From NCBI RefSeq assembly GCF_963676855.1, contig NZ_OY781460.1, positions 1,039,501 through 1,103,500 on the forward strand: 64,000 nucleotides of DNA, in the 5' to 3' direction. Below the pieces are notes generated by a model. That model made no database searches and was not told where the DNA came from. It was given only the letters and a program-made list of their open reading frames with translations. The translations under genes were made by a program, and so were the position numbers. This document shows, piece after piece, positions 17,192-25,161 of this stretch; position 1 is the first letter of the stretch, and each line of letters opens with the position of its first letter. The stretch comes from an uncultured Anaeromusa sp. Lineage in GTDB: Bacteria; Bacillota; Negativicutes; Anaeromusales; Anaeromusaceae.

Positions 17192-18790
17192 ATGAAAACG
17201 CTGATTCGGAATGGATTGATTATTGACGGTAGCGGTGCCAAGCCGTTTTGCGGCGATGTACTGATCGAGGACGGCGTTATTGCAGCTATAGGAGAGGGTT
17301 TGTCGGCGGATGCACAGATCGTTGATGCAACAGGGTTAGTGGTGGCTCCTGGCTTTATTGATACGCACAGCCACTCCGACTTAGCGGTACTTACGGACCC
17401 CAAGGTTTCGCCTAAGATTCGTCAAGGCGTAACCACGGAATTGTTAGGGCAAGACGGCCTTTCGCTGGCGCCACTACCAGAAGCGTATATCAGCCCTTGG
17501 CGGAAGAATCTGGCAGGCCTAGAAGGGGACAGTGAGGCCATTGATTGGCACTACAGCAATACTGCAGGATACTTAAACCTCATTGCAGAGGCGCGTCCGG
17601 CGGCGAATATGGCGTATTTGGCGCCACACGGAAATATTCGCATGGAAGCGATGGGGCTGGATGGGCGAGCAGCTACAGACAGTGAAATTCAAAAAATGAA
17701 AGACATATTGCGCCGGGAGATGGAAGCGGGCGCGTACGGAATTTCAACAGGTTTGATTTATATGCCTTGCGCGTATGCGCAGACCAAGGAGCTGATTGAA
17801 CTTTGCAAGGTGTCGGCAGAGTTTGGCGGACTTTTTGTAGTGCATCAACGTAGCGAAGCGGATGATATTTTAGCATCAACAAAAGAAATTCTCGATATAG
17901 CCAGAGCTTCGGGAGTGCATTTGCATATTTCTCATATGAAAGTTTGCGGACGCAAAAACTGGGATAAAGTAGAACCGATGCTAGAGTTGTTGGAAGCGGC
18001 GCAAGCAGAAGGAGTGAAGATTTCCTTTGATCAATATCCGTATGTTGCGGGCAGTACCATGTTGGGCGTTATCCTTCCCCCGTGGGTTCATGACGGCGGT
18101 ACCGACAAGCTGCTGGAGCGTCTTGCTTCTCCCGAACTGCGTCAGCGGATGATTCAGGACATAGAGCAGGGTATTCCTGGGTGGGATAATTTTATTGATT
18201 TTGCCGGTATGGATCAGATTTTTGTAACCAGCGTGAAAACGAGTAAAAATGCGGATGCTGTAGGAAAAAATTTAGTGGAATTAGGAACTATGCGCGGTAA
18301 AGACGCCTATCAGGCTGTGTTTGATTTGTTATATGAAGAAGAAAATGCTGTTGGTATGGTTGATTTTTACGGGACTGAGGAGCATGTGAAAAAGCTGCTG
18401 GCTCGTCCGGAGCAAAATGTCTGCTCTGATGGGCTGATGGGCGCTGGCAAACCGCATCCGCGCGTATATGGAGCTTTTCCGCGCGTTCTTGGCAAATATG
18501 TGCGCGAAGAAGGAACGTTGTCGCTGGAAGCAGCCGTGCGCAAAATGACCGGTAAACCAGCGGATGTTCTGGGTTTGACGGACAGAGGCTATTTGCATAC
18601 AGGCAAGGCGGCGGATTTGGTAATCTTTGATGCGGCTCAAGTTGAAGACCAAGGAACTTTTGTGGAGCCTGTCCAGTATCCTCGCGGTATTTCCTCGGTG
18701 ATGGTCAATGGCTCTTGGGCGGTATGGGAAGGAAAAGAAACAGGAGCATTTTCCGGTCAGGTATTAAAAAAGGGGGCAAATCATGAATAA
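17192..18790 (+). CDS. N-acyl-D-amino-acid deacylase (D-aminoacylase family)
   Basis: Amidohydrolase-superfamily enzyme of 532 residues that removes acyl groups from N-acyl-D-amino acids. Metal-binding DTHSHSDL near residue 65, HISHMK near 245 and the C-terminal segment with SDGLMGAGKPHPRVYG are typical. The ATG at 17192 follows AAGGAC; the frame extends upstream inside ygeY without support. It overlaps the ridA gene by 8 nt. In this operon it probably supplies the free D-amino acid used by the ammonia-lyase; whether that is D-diaminopropionate or D-serine-like is open. Dihydroorotase-like alternatives are unlikely given the length and motifs. Confidence 0.9.
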   Translation: MKTLIRNGLIIDGSGAKPFCGDVLIEDGVIAAIGEGLSADAQIVDATGLVVAPGFIDTHSHSDLAVLTDPKVSPKIRQGVTTELLGQDGLSLAPLPEAYISPWRKNLAGLEGDSEAIDWHYSNTAGYLNLIAEARPAANMAYLAPHGNIRMEAMGLDGRAATDSEIQKMKDILRREMEAGAYGISTGLIYMPCAYAQTKELIELCKVSAEFGGLFVVHQRSEADDILASTKEILDIARASGVHLHISHMKVCGRKNWDKVEPMLELLEAAQAEGVKISFDQYPYVAGSTMLGVILPPWVHDGGTDKLLERLASPELRQRMIQDIEQGIPGWDNFIDFAGMDQIFVTSVKTSKNADAVGKNLVELGTMRGKDAYQAVFDLLYEEENAVGMVDFYGTEEHVKKLLARPEQNVCSDGLMGAGKPHPRVYGAFPRVLGKYVREEGTLSLEAAVRKMTGKPADVLGLTDRGYLHTGKAADLVIFDAAQVEDQGTFVEPVQYPRGISSVMVNGSWAVWEGKETGAFSGQVLKKGANHE

Positions 18791-19166
18791 AAAAGTAGTT
18801 TTCACAACAAAGGCGCCTGCGGCGATTGGCCCATATTCACAAGCTATAACGGCGGGAAATTTGCTTTTTGCATCCGGCCAAATTCCTGTTGATCCAGCAA
18901 CAGGCGAAGTGGCGGCAGGCGGTATAGAAGCACAGACGAAACAAGTTTTAGCAAATGTTCGCGCTGTTTTGGCAGAGGCTGGCGTCGGCATGGATGCGGT
19001 AGTCAAAACGACTGTGTTTCTAACGGATTTGGGGGATTTCCAGACGGTCAATGCGATTTATGGAGAGGCTTTTGCTCATGAGCCTCCGGCTCGCTCGTGC
19101 GTACAAGTTTCTGCATTGCCTAAAGGAGTAGCGGTGGAAATTGAAGTGGTGGCGGTTTTGTCCTAA
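18783..19166 (+). CDS. ridA: RidA family enamine/imine deaminase
   Basis: Small trimeric enzyme (127 residues) that hydrolyses reactive 2-aminoacrylate and other enamines to 2-oxoacids plus ammonia. Family signatures: AIGPYSQAI near residue 14, FASGQIPVDP near 29, and the catalytic Arg104 in PPARSCVQVSALP with Glu119 in the last strand. Its ATG lies inside the aminoacylase gene. Pairing with DpaL is chemically sensible because aminoacrylate is an intermediate of that lyase. Confidence 0.95.
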   Translation: MNKKVVFTTKAPAAIGPYSQAITAGNLLFASGQIPVDPATGEVAAGGIEAQTKQVLANVRAVLAEAGVGMDAVVKTTVFLTDLGDFQTVNAIYGEAFAHEPPARSCVQVSALPKGVAVEIEVVAVLS

Positions 19167-19189
19167 AATTTAAACGGACAGGAGGAAAC

Positions 19190-20491
19190 ATGATGAATAC
19201 ACAAAAAGTACAGCCCAATCCTGCTGAGGGGCAGGCTGGCGGCGGGTTTCGGTGGAAAGTTCGGTATTCGGTGTTATCTCTGATTTGGATTGGTTGGTTG
19301 TTTTCCTTTTTAGACCGGATGGTGATTAGTGTAGCGTTGCCTTTTATCGGAGAGGAAATGCAGCTTGATGCAACGATGCAAGGCGGTATTCTCAGTGCGT
19401 TTTTTGCCGGCTATGCTTTATTTCAGATTCCTGGAGGTATGTTGGCGGATAAGTTTGGCGCCCGCAAAGTTATGGCTGTGGCCATCGGTTGGTGGTCTAT
19501 CTTTACAAGTATGACTGGTTTTATCTTTTCATATCCGGCTTTACTGGTTTTGCGGTGCTTGTTCGGCGTCGGTGAAGGCTGTTTTCCCGGCTCGTCCTGG
19601 AAACTAATTGCCACCTATTTTCCACCGAAGGAGCGCGGCACGGCAACTGCCATTCAATCGACCGTCAACACACTGGGACCTGCAGTAGCCTCCTTGGTAG
19701 CCGCCGGGATTATAGCCGCTTTTGGCTGGAGAACGGTGTTTGTAACCTTAGGGGTTCCTGGCATATTTATTGCGTTGGCCATGTACTTATACTTCAGGGA
19801 CAATCCGAAGGATCATCCGGCAATGACGCCGCAGGAACTGGCGGAAATACAGGCGGTGGAAGCCAATCCCAGCGCTGCCGCTTTGACCAAGGCGTCGTTG
19901 ACGTTCAAGCAATTCTTAAGGAAGCCTATTTTATGGCAAATGGTATTAATCTGGTTTCTTTTTGACATTACCTTCTGGGGATTTGTTTCTTGGCTGCCTT
20001 CTTATTTGATGAAAGTACGCGGGTTTTCCCTGATTAAAACCGGCATTACCGGCTCGATTCCATTCTTTGTCGGTGCGGTGGGCACGGTTGTGGGAGGCTA
20101 TCTGTCAGATCGTATTAAAGGGCAGCGGAAATGGCTGTTTGTGCCTAATGCGTTGATCGCCGGCTTCTTTTTGTACTTGACCTATACCGTTCCGTCGGCG
20201 GATATGGCGGTTGTTTATCAAAGCATTTCTTCATTCTTTATGTTCTTAGCCATGGCGGCTTTTTGGGGCTTGGTTATGGATACAATTCCGACCCATATTA
20301 TGGGAGCCAGTTCGGGTACGGTAAATTTCGGGGGCCAAGTAGCCGGATTTATATCACCGTTTGTTATGGGTTATTTGATTGATTCCAGCGGAGGTTCTTT
20401 TGATACGGCTTTTGTCTTTTTAATCATTGCGATGGTCGCGTCGGCTGTAGTTGCGTTAACAGTGCAGCAAGAGCGGTCACAAACAACATAA
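19190..20491 (+). CDS. MFS transporter, anion:cation symporter (ACS) type
   Basis: Twelve-helix inner-membrane transporter of 433 residues. The first-loop motif GGMLADKFGARKVM and FLDRMVISVALPF in TM1 place it in the MFS; the overall look (hydrophobic TM1, RCLFGVGEGCFPG, PPKERGTATA) is that of organic-anion symporters of the ACS family. GGAGG precedes ATG 19190; ATG 19193 is equally possible. Last gene of the dpaL operon, closed by a terminator, so it is probably the uptake system for the operon's acylated amino-acid substrate. Confidence 0.9.
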   Translation: MMNTQKVQPNPAEGQAGGGFRWKVRYSVLSLIWIGWLFSFLDRMVISVALPFIGEEMQLDATMQGGILSAFFAGYALFQIPGGMLADKFGARKVMAVAIGWWSIFTSMTGFIFSYPALLVLRCLFGVGEGCFPGSSWKLIATYFPPKERGTATAIQSTVNTLGPAVASLVAAGIIAAFGWRTVFVTLGVPGIFIALAMYLYFRDNPKDHPAMTPQELAEIQAVEANPSAAALTKASLTFKQFLRKPILWQMVLIWFLFDITFWGFVSWLPSYLMKVRGFSLIKTGITGSIPFFVGAVGTVVGGYLSDRIKGQRKWLFVPNALIAGFFLYLTYTVPSADMAVVYQSISSFFMFLAMAAFWGLVMDTIPTHIMGASSGTVNFGGQVAGFISPFVMGYLIDSSGGSFDTAFVFLIIAMVASAVVALTVQQERSQTT

Positions 20492-20506
20492 GCTGATTTC
20501 TAGTGA

Positions 20507-20545
20507 AAAGCAGTCTTGCCGGCGATGCTGGTAAGACTGCTTTTT
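20507..20545 (+). terminator. Intrinsic terminator of the dpaL operon
   Basis: Fourteen-base stem with one G-T pair (20507-20520 with 20530-20543), 9-nt loop, T5 tail. Confidence 0.9.
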
Positions 20546-20642
20546 CATTTCTTTGCGGTGGTTTTCTTGCTAGTTAAGCAGGGAGTTTTCTTTTGTATGG
20601 CGAAAAATACAAAGAAATACTGTCTAAGGATGTGAGCCGGAC

Positions 20643-20999
20643 ATGATAAAAATCAGTGGGCAGGCTCAGCGCTTGCGCGTATATGTCGGAGAATCGGACC
20701 GGTATCAGGGACAGCCTGTATATCATGCGATTGTCGCAAAGGCAAAGGCTCTTGATCTGGCGGGCGCTTCGGTGTTCCGCGGGCTGGAGGGCTTCGGCGC
20801 CAACAGTCGCATTCATACGTCGCGTCTTTTGGAATTGTCCTGTGATTTGCCAATTGTGGTGGAGCTGGTGGACAGCGAAGAATACATTGCCAAGCTGCTG
20901 CCATTTTTGGATGAAGCCGTAGGGCAAGGCATGGTGACGTTGGAGAACATTGAGGTGGTTCATTATCGCCACAACGACGGCAAGGAGAAGATACGATGA
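20643..20999 (+). CDS. DUF190 family protein
   Basis: 118-residue cytosolic protein of the DUF190 family (PII-like fold is reported for the family; I infer it here). Visible: RLRVYVGESDRYQGQPVYHAI, ASVFRGLEGFG and SCDLPIVVELVDSEE. DUF190 genes very often sit next to fluoride channels, as here, and the stop overlaps the channel ATG in an ATGA junction, so a regulatory or accessory role in fluoride export is likely. A TTTGTAT / ATACAAA inverted repeat at 20592-20613 lies upstream; I found no fluoride riboswitch. Confidence 0.88.
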   Translation: MIKISGQAQRLRVYVGESDRYQGQPVYHAIVAKAKALDLAGASVFRGLEGFGANSRIHTSRLLELSCDLPIVVELVDSEEYIAKLLPFLDEAVGQGMVTLENIEVVHYRHNDGKEKIR

Positions 21000-21379
21000 A
21001 CATGGCTGTGGATCTGGCGATTATTGCCTTGGGCGGCGGCATAGGGTCTGTGACGCGGTACCTGGTGACCATTTGGGCGGCGGAGCGTTTTGGCAGCGCC
21101 TTTCCATATGGAACGCTGGTTGTAAATGTGGCCGGTTCTTTTATTATCGGTTTTTTTATGACTTTGTTTTTGGAGCGGTTGGAGCTGGATCCGCAATGGC
21201 GGCTGTTTATCGCGGTAGGCTTTCTTGGCGGCTTGACGACATTTTCTTCTTTTAGCTATGAAACGCTGCGCCTGGTGCAGGAAGGGGCTATGAGCCAGGC
21301 TTTTGCCAATGCGGGCAGTAATGTGATTCTTTGTTTAGCATCTACTTGGGTGGGCTTTTTCTGTGCGCGCCTGTGGTAG
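20996..21379 (+). CDS. crcB: Fluoride channel Fluc/CrcB
   Basis: Four-helix membrane protein (127 residues) that exports fluoride as a dual-topology dimer. Family landmarks: GGGIGSVTRYL near the N-terminus, GTLVVNVAGSFIIG (pore asparagine) and GFLGGLTTFSSFSYE, containing the TTFS break that binds the central sodium and the phenylalanine box. A single complete copy is present, so a homodimer is expected. AAGGAG precedes the ATG, which overlaps the DUF190 gene. Confidence 0.95.
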   Translation: MNMAVDLAIIALGGGIGSVTRYLVTIWAAERFGSAFPYGTLVVNVAGSFIIGFFMTLFLERLELDPQWRLFIAVGFLGGLTTFSSFSYETLRLVQEGAMSQAFANAGSNVILCLASTWVGFFCARLW

Positions 21380-21411
21380 ATAGCGGCGGAAATAAGAAGG
21401 AGGCGGGACTG

Positions 21412-22194
21412 ATGAGTGAAAAAACAGTAATGGTAACAAAGCAGGCTGAAGTGCTGACCGTGATGCTGCATCGCCCGGAAGCGCTCAATGCGCTCAATGA
21501 TGAAATGACGGAAGAGCTGCGTCAGGTTCTGGAAGAAGCGGCAGTTGATGACTCGGTGCGGGTCGTGGTGCTGACTGGCAGTGGCCGTGCTTTTTGCGCC
21601 GGCGGCGATTTGAACTATTTGGAATCTATTGCCGGTACGGCGCAGGCTAAGGCATTTATTGAAGAAGTTGGCAATTTGGTGAAAATCATTCGCGAGATGC
21701 CGAAACCTGTCTTGGCTAAAGTACATGGCGTGGCGGCCGGAGCGGGTTTTAATCTGGCTTTGGCCTGTGATTTGGTGATTGCTTCGCGTTCTGCAAAATT
21801 TGCGCAGAGCTTCGCCAAAGTGGGACTGGTGCCGGATTGCGGCGGCTTGTATCTGTTGCCGCGCCTCTTAGGCATGCATCGGGCGAAGGAATTGATGTTT
21901 ATTGGCGACGCGGTGACTGCGGAAACCCTTTATGAATGGGGGTTGTTAAATCATTTGGCTGAAGCGGACGAACTGGACGAAGAAGCCGGATTTTGGGCGG
22001 CTCGGCTGGCGATAGCGCCGCCGTTGGCGTTGGCAAAAACCAAAGCGGCTTTGCATACCAGCCAAGAAGCGGACTTTGAACAGATGGCGCAGTTAGAGGC
22101 GCAGTTGCAGGCGTTGTGCTTGGAAACAGAGGATCATCAGGAAGGCGTAGCGGCATTTAGGGAAAAAAGAAAACCTGCCTTTAGCGGTCGCTAA
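21412..22194 (+). CDS. Enoyl-CoA hydratase/isomerase family protein
   Basis: Crotonase-fold enzyme of 260 residues acting on CoA thioesters. Oxyanion-hole segments SGRAFCAGGDL near residue 60 and GVAAGAGFNLALACD near 105; catalytic-site region SFAKVGLVPDCGGLYLLPR near 135, where Glu is replaced by Asp next to Cys, so hydratase versus isomerase activity is uncertain. ATG 21412 has AAGGAGG; the frame continues upstream through crcB without a start signal. No other beta-oxidation gene is close. Confidence 0.88.
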   Translation: MSEKTVMVTKQAEVLTVMLHRPEALNALNDEMTEELRQVLEEAAVDDSVRVVVLTGSGRAFCAGGDLNYLESIAGTAQAKAFIEEVGNLVKIIREMPKPVLAKVHGVAAGAGFNLALACDLVIASRSAKFAQSFAKVGLVPDCGGLYLLPRLLGMHRAKELMFIGDAVTAETLYEWGLLNHLAEADELDEEAGFWAARLAIAPPLALAKTKAALHTSQEADFEQMAQLEAQLQALCLETEDHQEGVAAFREKRKPAFSGR

Positions 22195-22200
22195 GGCAGG
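22174..22200 (+). other. Hairpin across the enoyl-CoA hydratase stop codon
   Basis: CCTGCCTTTAGCG pairs with CGCTAAGGCAGG (one bulged T) across a 2-nt loop; the stop codon is inside the right arm and no T-run follows. It could slow or couple translation into the downstream small membrane protein gene. Confidence 0.4.
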
Positions 22201-22224
22201 GACGGAGAGAAAGGAGGTGCCAAG

Positions 22225-22560
22225 ATGACGGATTGGGGCAAAACTTCGGTGGGTTTGAGCGCGAATACGGCGGCGGGCTTGTGCTATTTGCTGGGCTGGC
22301 TGTCGGGGATCGTATTTTTGCTGCTGGAAAAGGAAAATACCTTTGTGCGCTTTCACGCCATGCAGTCGCTGGTGACCTTTGGCTCTTTGATGGTTATTTC
22401 ACTAACGGCGCAGTTGCTGCCGTTTATTGGAATCCTTATCTCCATTGTCATTGGACCGGCTACGCTGTTTGTCTGGCTGCTGCTGATGTACAAGGGATTT
22501 CAAGGAGAACGGTATAGTTTGCCGTTTTTTGGAGCATTAGCGGAACGACAGCTGCGATAA
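22225..22560 (+). CDS. DUF4870/UPF0132-like small membrane protein
   Basis: 111 residues with three to four hydrophobic helices (AAGLCYLLGWLSGIVFLLLE, LVTFGSLMVISLTAQLLPF, IGILISIVIGPATLFVWLLL) and the family's conserved ENTFVRFHAMQS between the first two. Function of this family is unknown. AAGGAGGTG precedes the ATG; a second hairpin-bearing junction links it to the enoyl-CoA hydratase gene. Confidence 0.8.
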   Translation: MTDWGKTSVGLSANTAAGLCYLLGWLSGIVFLLLEKENTFVRFHAMQSLVTFGSLMVISLTAQLLPFIGILISIVIGPATLFVWLLLMYKGFQGERYSLPFFGALAERQLR

Positions 22561-22578
22561 GCTAACTTGCGGCAGCTT

Positions 22579-23475
22579 TTACCTTTCTACGTTGTTATAG
22601 GGATCCCAATTTTTGAGGAGCGCCAACTTGTCTTGAGCTGCTAGGCTTTCAGACAAAAGGCGCTCTTTGTCTTTGGGTAAAGTGCCGGCGAAATTGATAT
22701 AGTTGGAAATGTGGTTGCTGCGAAAAAGGCAATGATGCTCCGACGGTAGTTCGATGCCTTGCAGCAGCAAATGCAATTCCTCCATGATGCCGGCAGGGGA
22801 GAGAATGGGAAAGCGGCCGCTTTCAAATTCCTCCAGAAGTTCGCTGCCACGGTACATCATTAGTGTCAGGGCGCTGAGCATATGCGGGCGGATGGCGCTG
22901 ACTGCCAAGGCGGTATTACGGGCGTGACGCTCCGACGCTTCCTGGCCGCCCAGGCCGAGAATAACCATCATCGAAAGTTTGATGCCTGCGGCTACGATGC
23001 GCTGGCCGGCTTCGATAGACTCCGCGGCGGTGACTCCTTTATTGACATGCGTCAGCACGGCGTCATCGCCAGATTCCATGCCGTAGTAGACCAGCTTGAG
23101 GCCGGCTTGACGCAGGGCTATCAGCTCGTCTGGCGTTTTGCGCAGCATGTCCTTGGGGCCGGCATAGCAGGAAACGCGGCGTACTTTTGGCAACAAAGCA
23201 TGAATTTGTGCTAAAATAGCCAAGAGACGTTCTGTGGGCAGTACTAACGCATTGCCGTCTCCCAAGAAGACGCGGTGAATCTGAGCAGCATAGCGCTGGG
23301 CTTGCTGCAGTTGGGCCTCGATTTCCTCTTGAGGACGCATGCGGAAAGAAACGCTGCGATACATATTGCAATAGGTGCAGGCATTGTGGGAGCAGCCGAT
23401 GGTGACTCGGAGAATCAAGCTGTCGGCTTCGCTGGGGGGACGGAAAACAGGGCCTTCTGCAGTATCAAAATACAT
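22579..23475 (-). CDS. Radical SAM protein with C-x4-C-x2-C cluster motif
   Basis: 298-residue cytosolic radical SAM enzyme. The cluster loop reads GCSHNACTYCNMY, a C-x4-C-x2-C spacing rather than the standard C-x3-C-x2-C; the GCSHN-C-x2-CNMY form recurs in a clostridial radical SAM subfamily, so it is probably genuine. Also visible: GDGNALVLP, YYGMESGDDAVLTHVNKG and ILGLGGQ, as in Elp3/HemN-like enzymes. GGGAGG precedes the ATG. No substrate can be named; the gene stands alone. Confidence 0.85.
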   Translation of the reverse strand: MYFDTAEGPVFRPPSEADSLILRVTIGCSHNACTYCNMYRSVSFRMRPQEEIEAQLQQAQRYAAQIHRVFLGDGNALVLPTERLLAILAQIHALLPKVRRVSCYAGPKDMLRKTPDELIALRQAGLKLVYYGMESGDDAVLTHVNKGVTAAESIEAGQRIVAAGIKLSMMVILGLGGQEASERHARNTALAVSAIRPHMLSALTLMMYRGSELLEEFESGRFPILSPAGIMEELHLLLQGIELPSEHHCLFRSNHISNYINFAGTLPKDKERLLSESLAAQDKLALLKNWDPYNNVER

Positions 23476-23523
23476 GAATATTCCTCCCGGAAAATAGTAT
23501 TGTTAGTTTAGGAGATGCAGTAG

Positions 23524-24324
23524 ATGAGAAAAAAAGTTTTTACTTACCTGAAAACAAGCGTGATGGCGGTTACGGCCAGCCTGTTTCTGCTTTTGCCGGT
23601 TGGCGTGCAAGCGCAGGCTGCCTTTAAGGGGATTCCGGTGCTGCTGTACCATTATGTGGGCGCAGAAGCTCCGGATTATCCATATTTGAATGTGGAGACG
23701 CCGGAATTTTCCCGGCAAATGAAGGAGTTGCGGGAGCGGGGTTATCAGAGTATTTCCTTGGCTGTGTTTACTGCGTACATGAAGGGCGAGCCGGTTAAAT
23801 TGCCGGAAAAGCCGGTCTTGATCACCTTTGACGATGGCTATGAGGATAACTATACCCAGGCATTCCCTGTGCTCAAGCAGGAAGGGTTTCGTGCGACGAT
23901 CTTTATGGTGCAAAGTAATTTTAATCGCAAAAATCGTTTGTCGGTACAACAGATTCAGGAGATGGAGCAGGCAGGCATCGAAATTGGCTCCCATACGCGC
24001 AGCCATCCCAATCTAACAAAATTAGCAGCGACCGAACTAGAGAAGGAAGTGGCCCAAAGCCGCCGCGGCGTAGAGCGTCTGGCGGGGGAGTCGATTGATT
24101 ATTTTGCCTATCCTGGCGGGTTTTACAATCTAGAAGTGTTGCGAAAGACGGAGCAGAGCGGTTATACTGGGGCGTTTACGGTGCTGCCCGGTGTCAACCG
24201 CCCAGATAAAGATAATCCGTATTTGCTGAGGCGTATTCCTGTTTTTAGCTATACAGATTTCGACGCGATACTGGACCGGCTGGAAACAACGGAAGACGCT
24301 TCCTTGCTGGATTATTTAGATTAG
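23524..24324 (+). CDS. Secreted polysaccharide deacetylase (NodB domain)
   Basis: 266 residues with a Sec signal peptide (cleavage expected after about VQAQA, residue 32). The CE4/NodB catalytic motifs are all visible: TFDDGYEDNY (base Asp and metal Asp), SHTRSHPNL (metal histidines) and FAYPGG. It should deacetylate N-acetylglucosamine in peptidoglycan or an exopolysaccharide in the envelope; a PgaB/IcaB-like role is possible but no biosynthetic partners lie nearby. It ends in a 4-bp antisense overlap with the acetyltransferase gene. Confidence 0.92.
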   Translation: MRKKVFTYLKTSVMAVTASLFLLLPVGVQAQAAFKGIPVLLYHYVGAEAPDYPYLNVETPEFSRQMKELRERGYQSISLAVFTAYMKGEPVKLPEKPVLITFDDGYEDNYTQAFPVLKQEGFRATIFMVQSNFNRKNRLSVQQIQEMEQAGIEIGSHTRSHPNLTKLAATELEKEVAQSRRGVERLAGESIDYFAYPGGFYNLEVLRKTEQSGYTGAFTVLPGVNRPDKDNPYLLRRIPVFSYTDFDAILDRLETTEDASLLDYLD

Positions 24325-24815
24325 CGTTCTAAATCCAAAGTCATATCGTACCATTCGGCGCCTCCGTGGGTGGATTGCGAAAGACCGTTATTTACATAGC
24401 CGAAGGTTTCGTAATAGCTAAGCAGATGCTTTTTACAGGTAAGAATGACATGGCGTTGTCCCTGGCGTAGCGCTTCATTGATAAAATGGCGCATCAATTG
24501 CGCTGCGATGCCCTGGCGACGTCGTGTTGGCACAACATCTAATCCGAAAATGGCCGCATGAGTTCCACCGGGGAAATGGCGGCTGGGGTCTTGGAAAAGT
24601 TCATCTTCAATGACAGGGCTGTTGGTGACGCAGCCGTTAACAAAGCCGATAAGGGCGTCGTCTTCTTCTGCTACAAAAAAATAAGCTGGAAAAGCGGTAA
24701 TGCGCGCGGCGATCGTTTGGGCGGAAGCTGCTTCAGCAGCGGGAAAGCATAGTGCCTCAATCGCGGCGACGGCTGCGGCGTCTTGCGCGCAGGCGTTGCG
24801 AATGGTAAGCGTCAT
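24321..24815 (-). CDS. GNAT family N-acetyltransferase
   Basis: 164-residue acetyltransferase. The acetyl-CoA loop is RRRQGIAAQLM, preceded by a strand ending in GLDVVPT, and the C-terminal half has YYETFGYVN. The N-terminal TIRNACAQDAAAVAAIEALCF is typical of GNAT enzymes with an N-terminal acceptor-binding helix. The start at 24815 follows AAGAAGG on the minus strand; the frame is open 26 codons further without a start signal. Substrate unknown. Confidence 0.88.
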   Translation of the reverse strand: MTLTIRNACAQDAAAVAAIEALCFPAAEAASAQTIAARITAFPAYFFVAEEDDALIGFVNGCVTNSPVIEDELFQDPSRHFPGGTHAAIFGLDVVPTRRRQGIAAQLMRHFINEALRQGQRHVILTCKKHLLSYYETFGYVNNGLSQSTHGGAEWYDMTLDLER

Positions 24816-24876
24816 GAGAAAGCCTTCTTTCTTAAAAACAGTGTGCTTGAAAAGCTCATAAATATCAATTAGTTTG

Positions 24877-24885
24877 ATTATAGCA
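24877..24885 (-). promoter_or_regulatory. Extended -10 promoter of the GNAT gene
   Basis: Minus-strand TGCTATAAT (extended -10), about 60 nt before the start codon; no good -35, as is usual for extended -10 promoters. Confidence 0.55.
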
Positions 24886-25161
24886 TCAATCACATTGGAA
24901 AATGATTTTAAGAATTTTACGAAATGTTATTGAACTCTAAAGGAAGCTGACAGGACTTTGAAAAGCAGTGGCGAACTAAATTACAATTATAAAGATCCGC
25001 AGGCTGACGGGACTGACACACCAGGTGAGGCCGTGGTCGCTTGAGGTTGCGATGGCGCACTTGGACAGCATGGAAGAACGTTCTTGCTGGCTGAGTGCAT
25101 TTTTGTAACTCCAAGGTGCAAGCTAAGCTGCTGGTCGAAAAGAAGTTAGGAAGTGTAGAAA
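24886..25161 (+). other. Long leader region of the dicarboxylate symporter gene
   Basis: About 275 bp without a credible gene. GCTGAC-R-GGACT occurs twice (near 24949 and 25002). From about 25050 to 25125 the sequence can fold: GCACTTGG pairs with CCAAGGTGC around an inner hairpin whose core is the palindrome AAGAACGTTCTT flanked by CAGCA and TGCTG. No recognised riboswitch consensus is present and there is no terminator before the gene. A short minus-strand frame here has no ribosome binding site. Confidence 0.35.

Noticed and set aside
20521..20640. Possible fluoride riboswitch before the DUF190-crcB pair (GGCGATG at 20521)
   Set aside because: The GGCGATG lies in the loop of the upstream operon's terminator and the rest of the fluoride aptamer consensus is missing.
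24917..25114. 65-codon minus-strand frame upstream of the symporter gene
   Set aside because: No ribosome binding site, no recognisable domain, and composition unlike neighbouring genes; more likely leader sequence.
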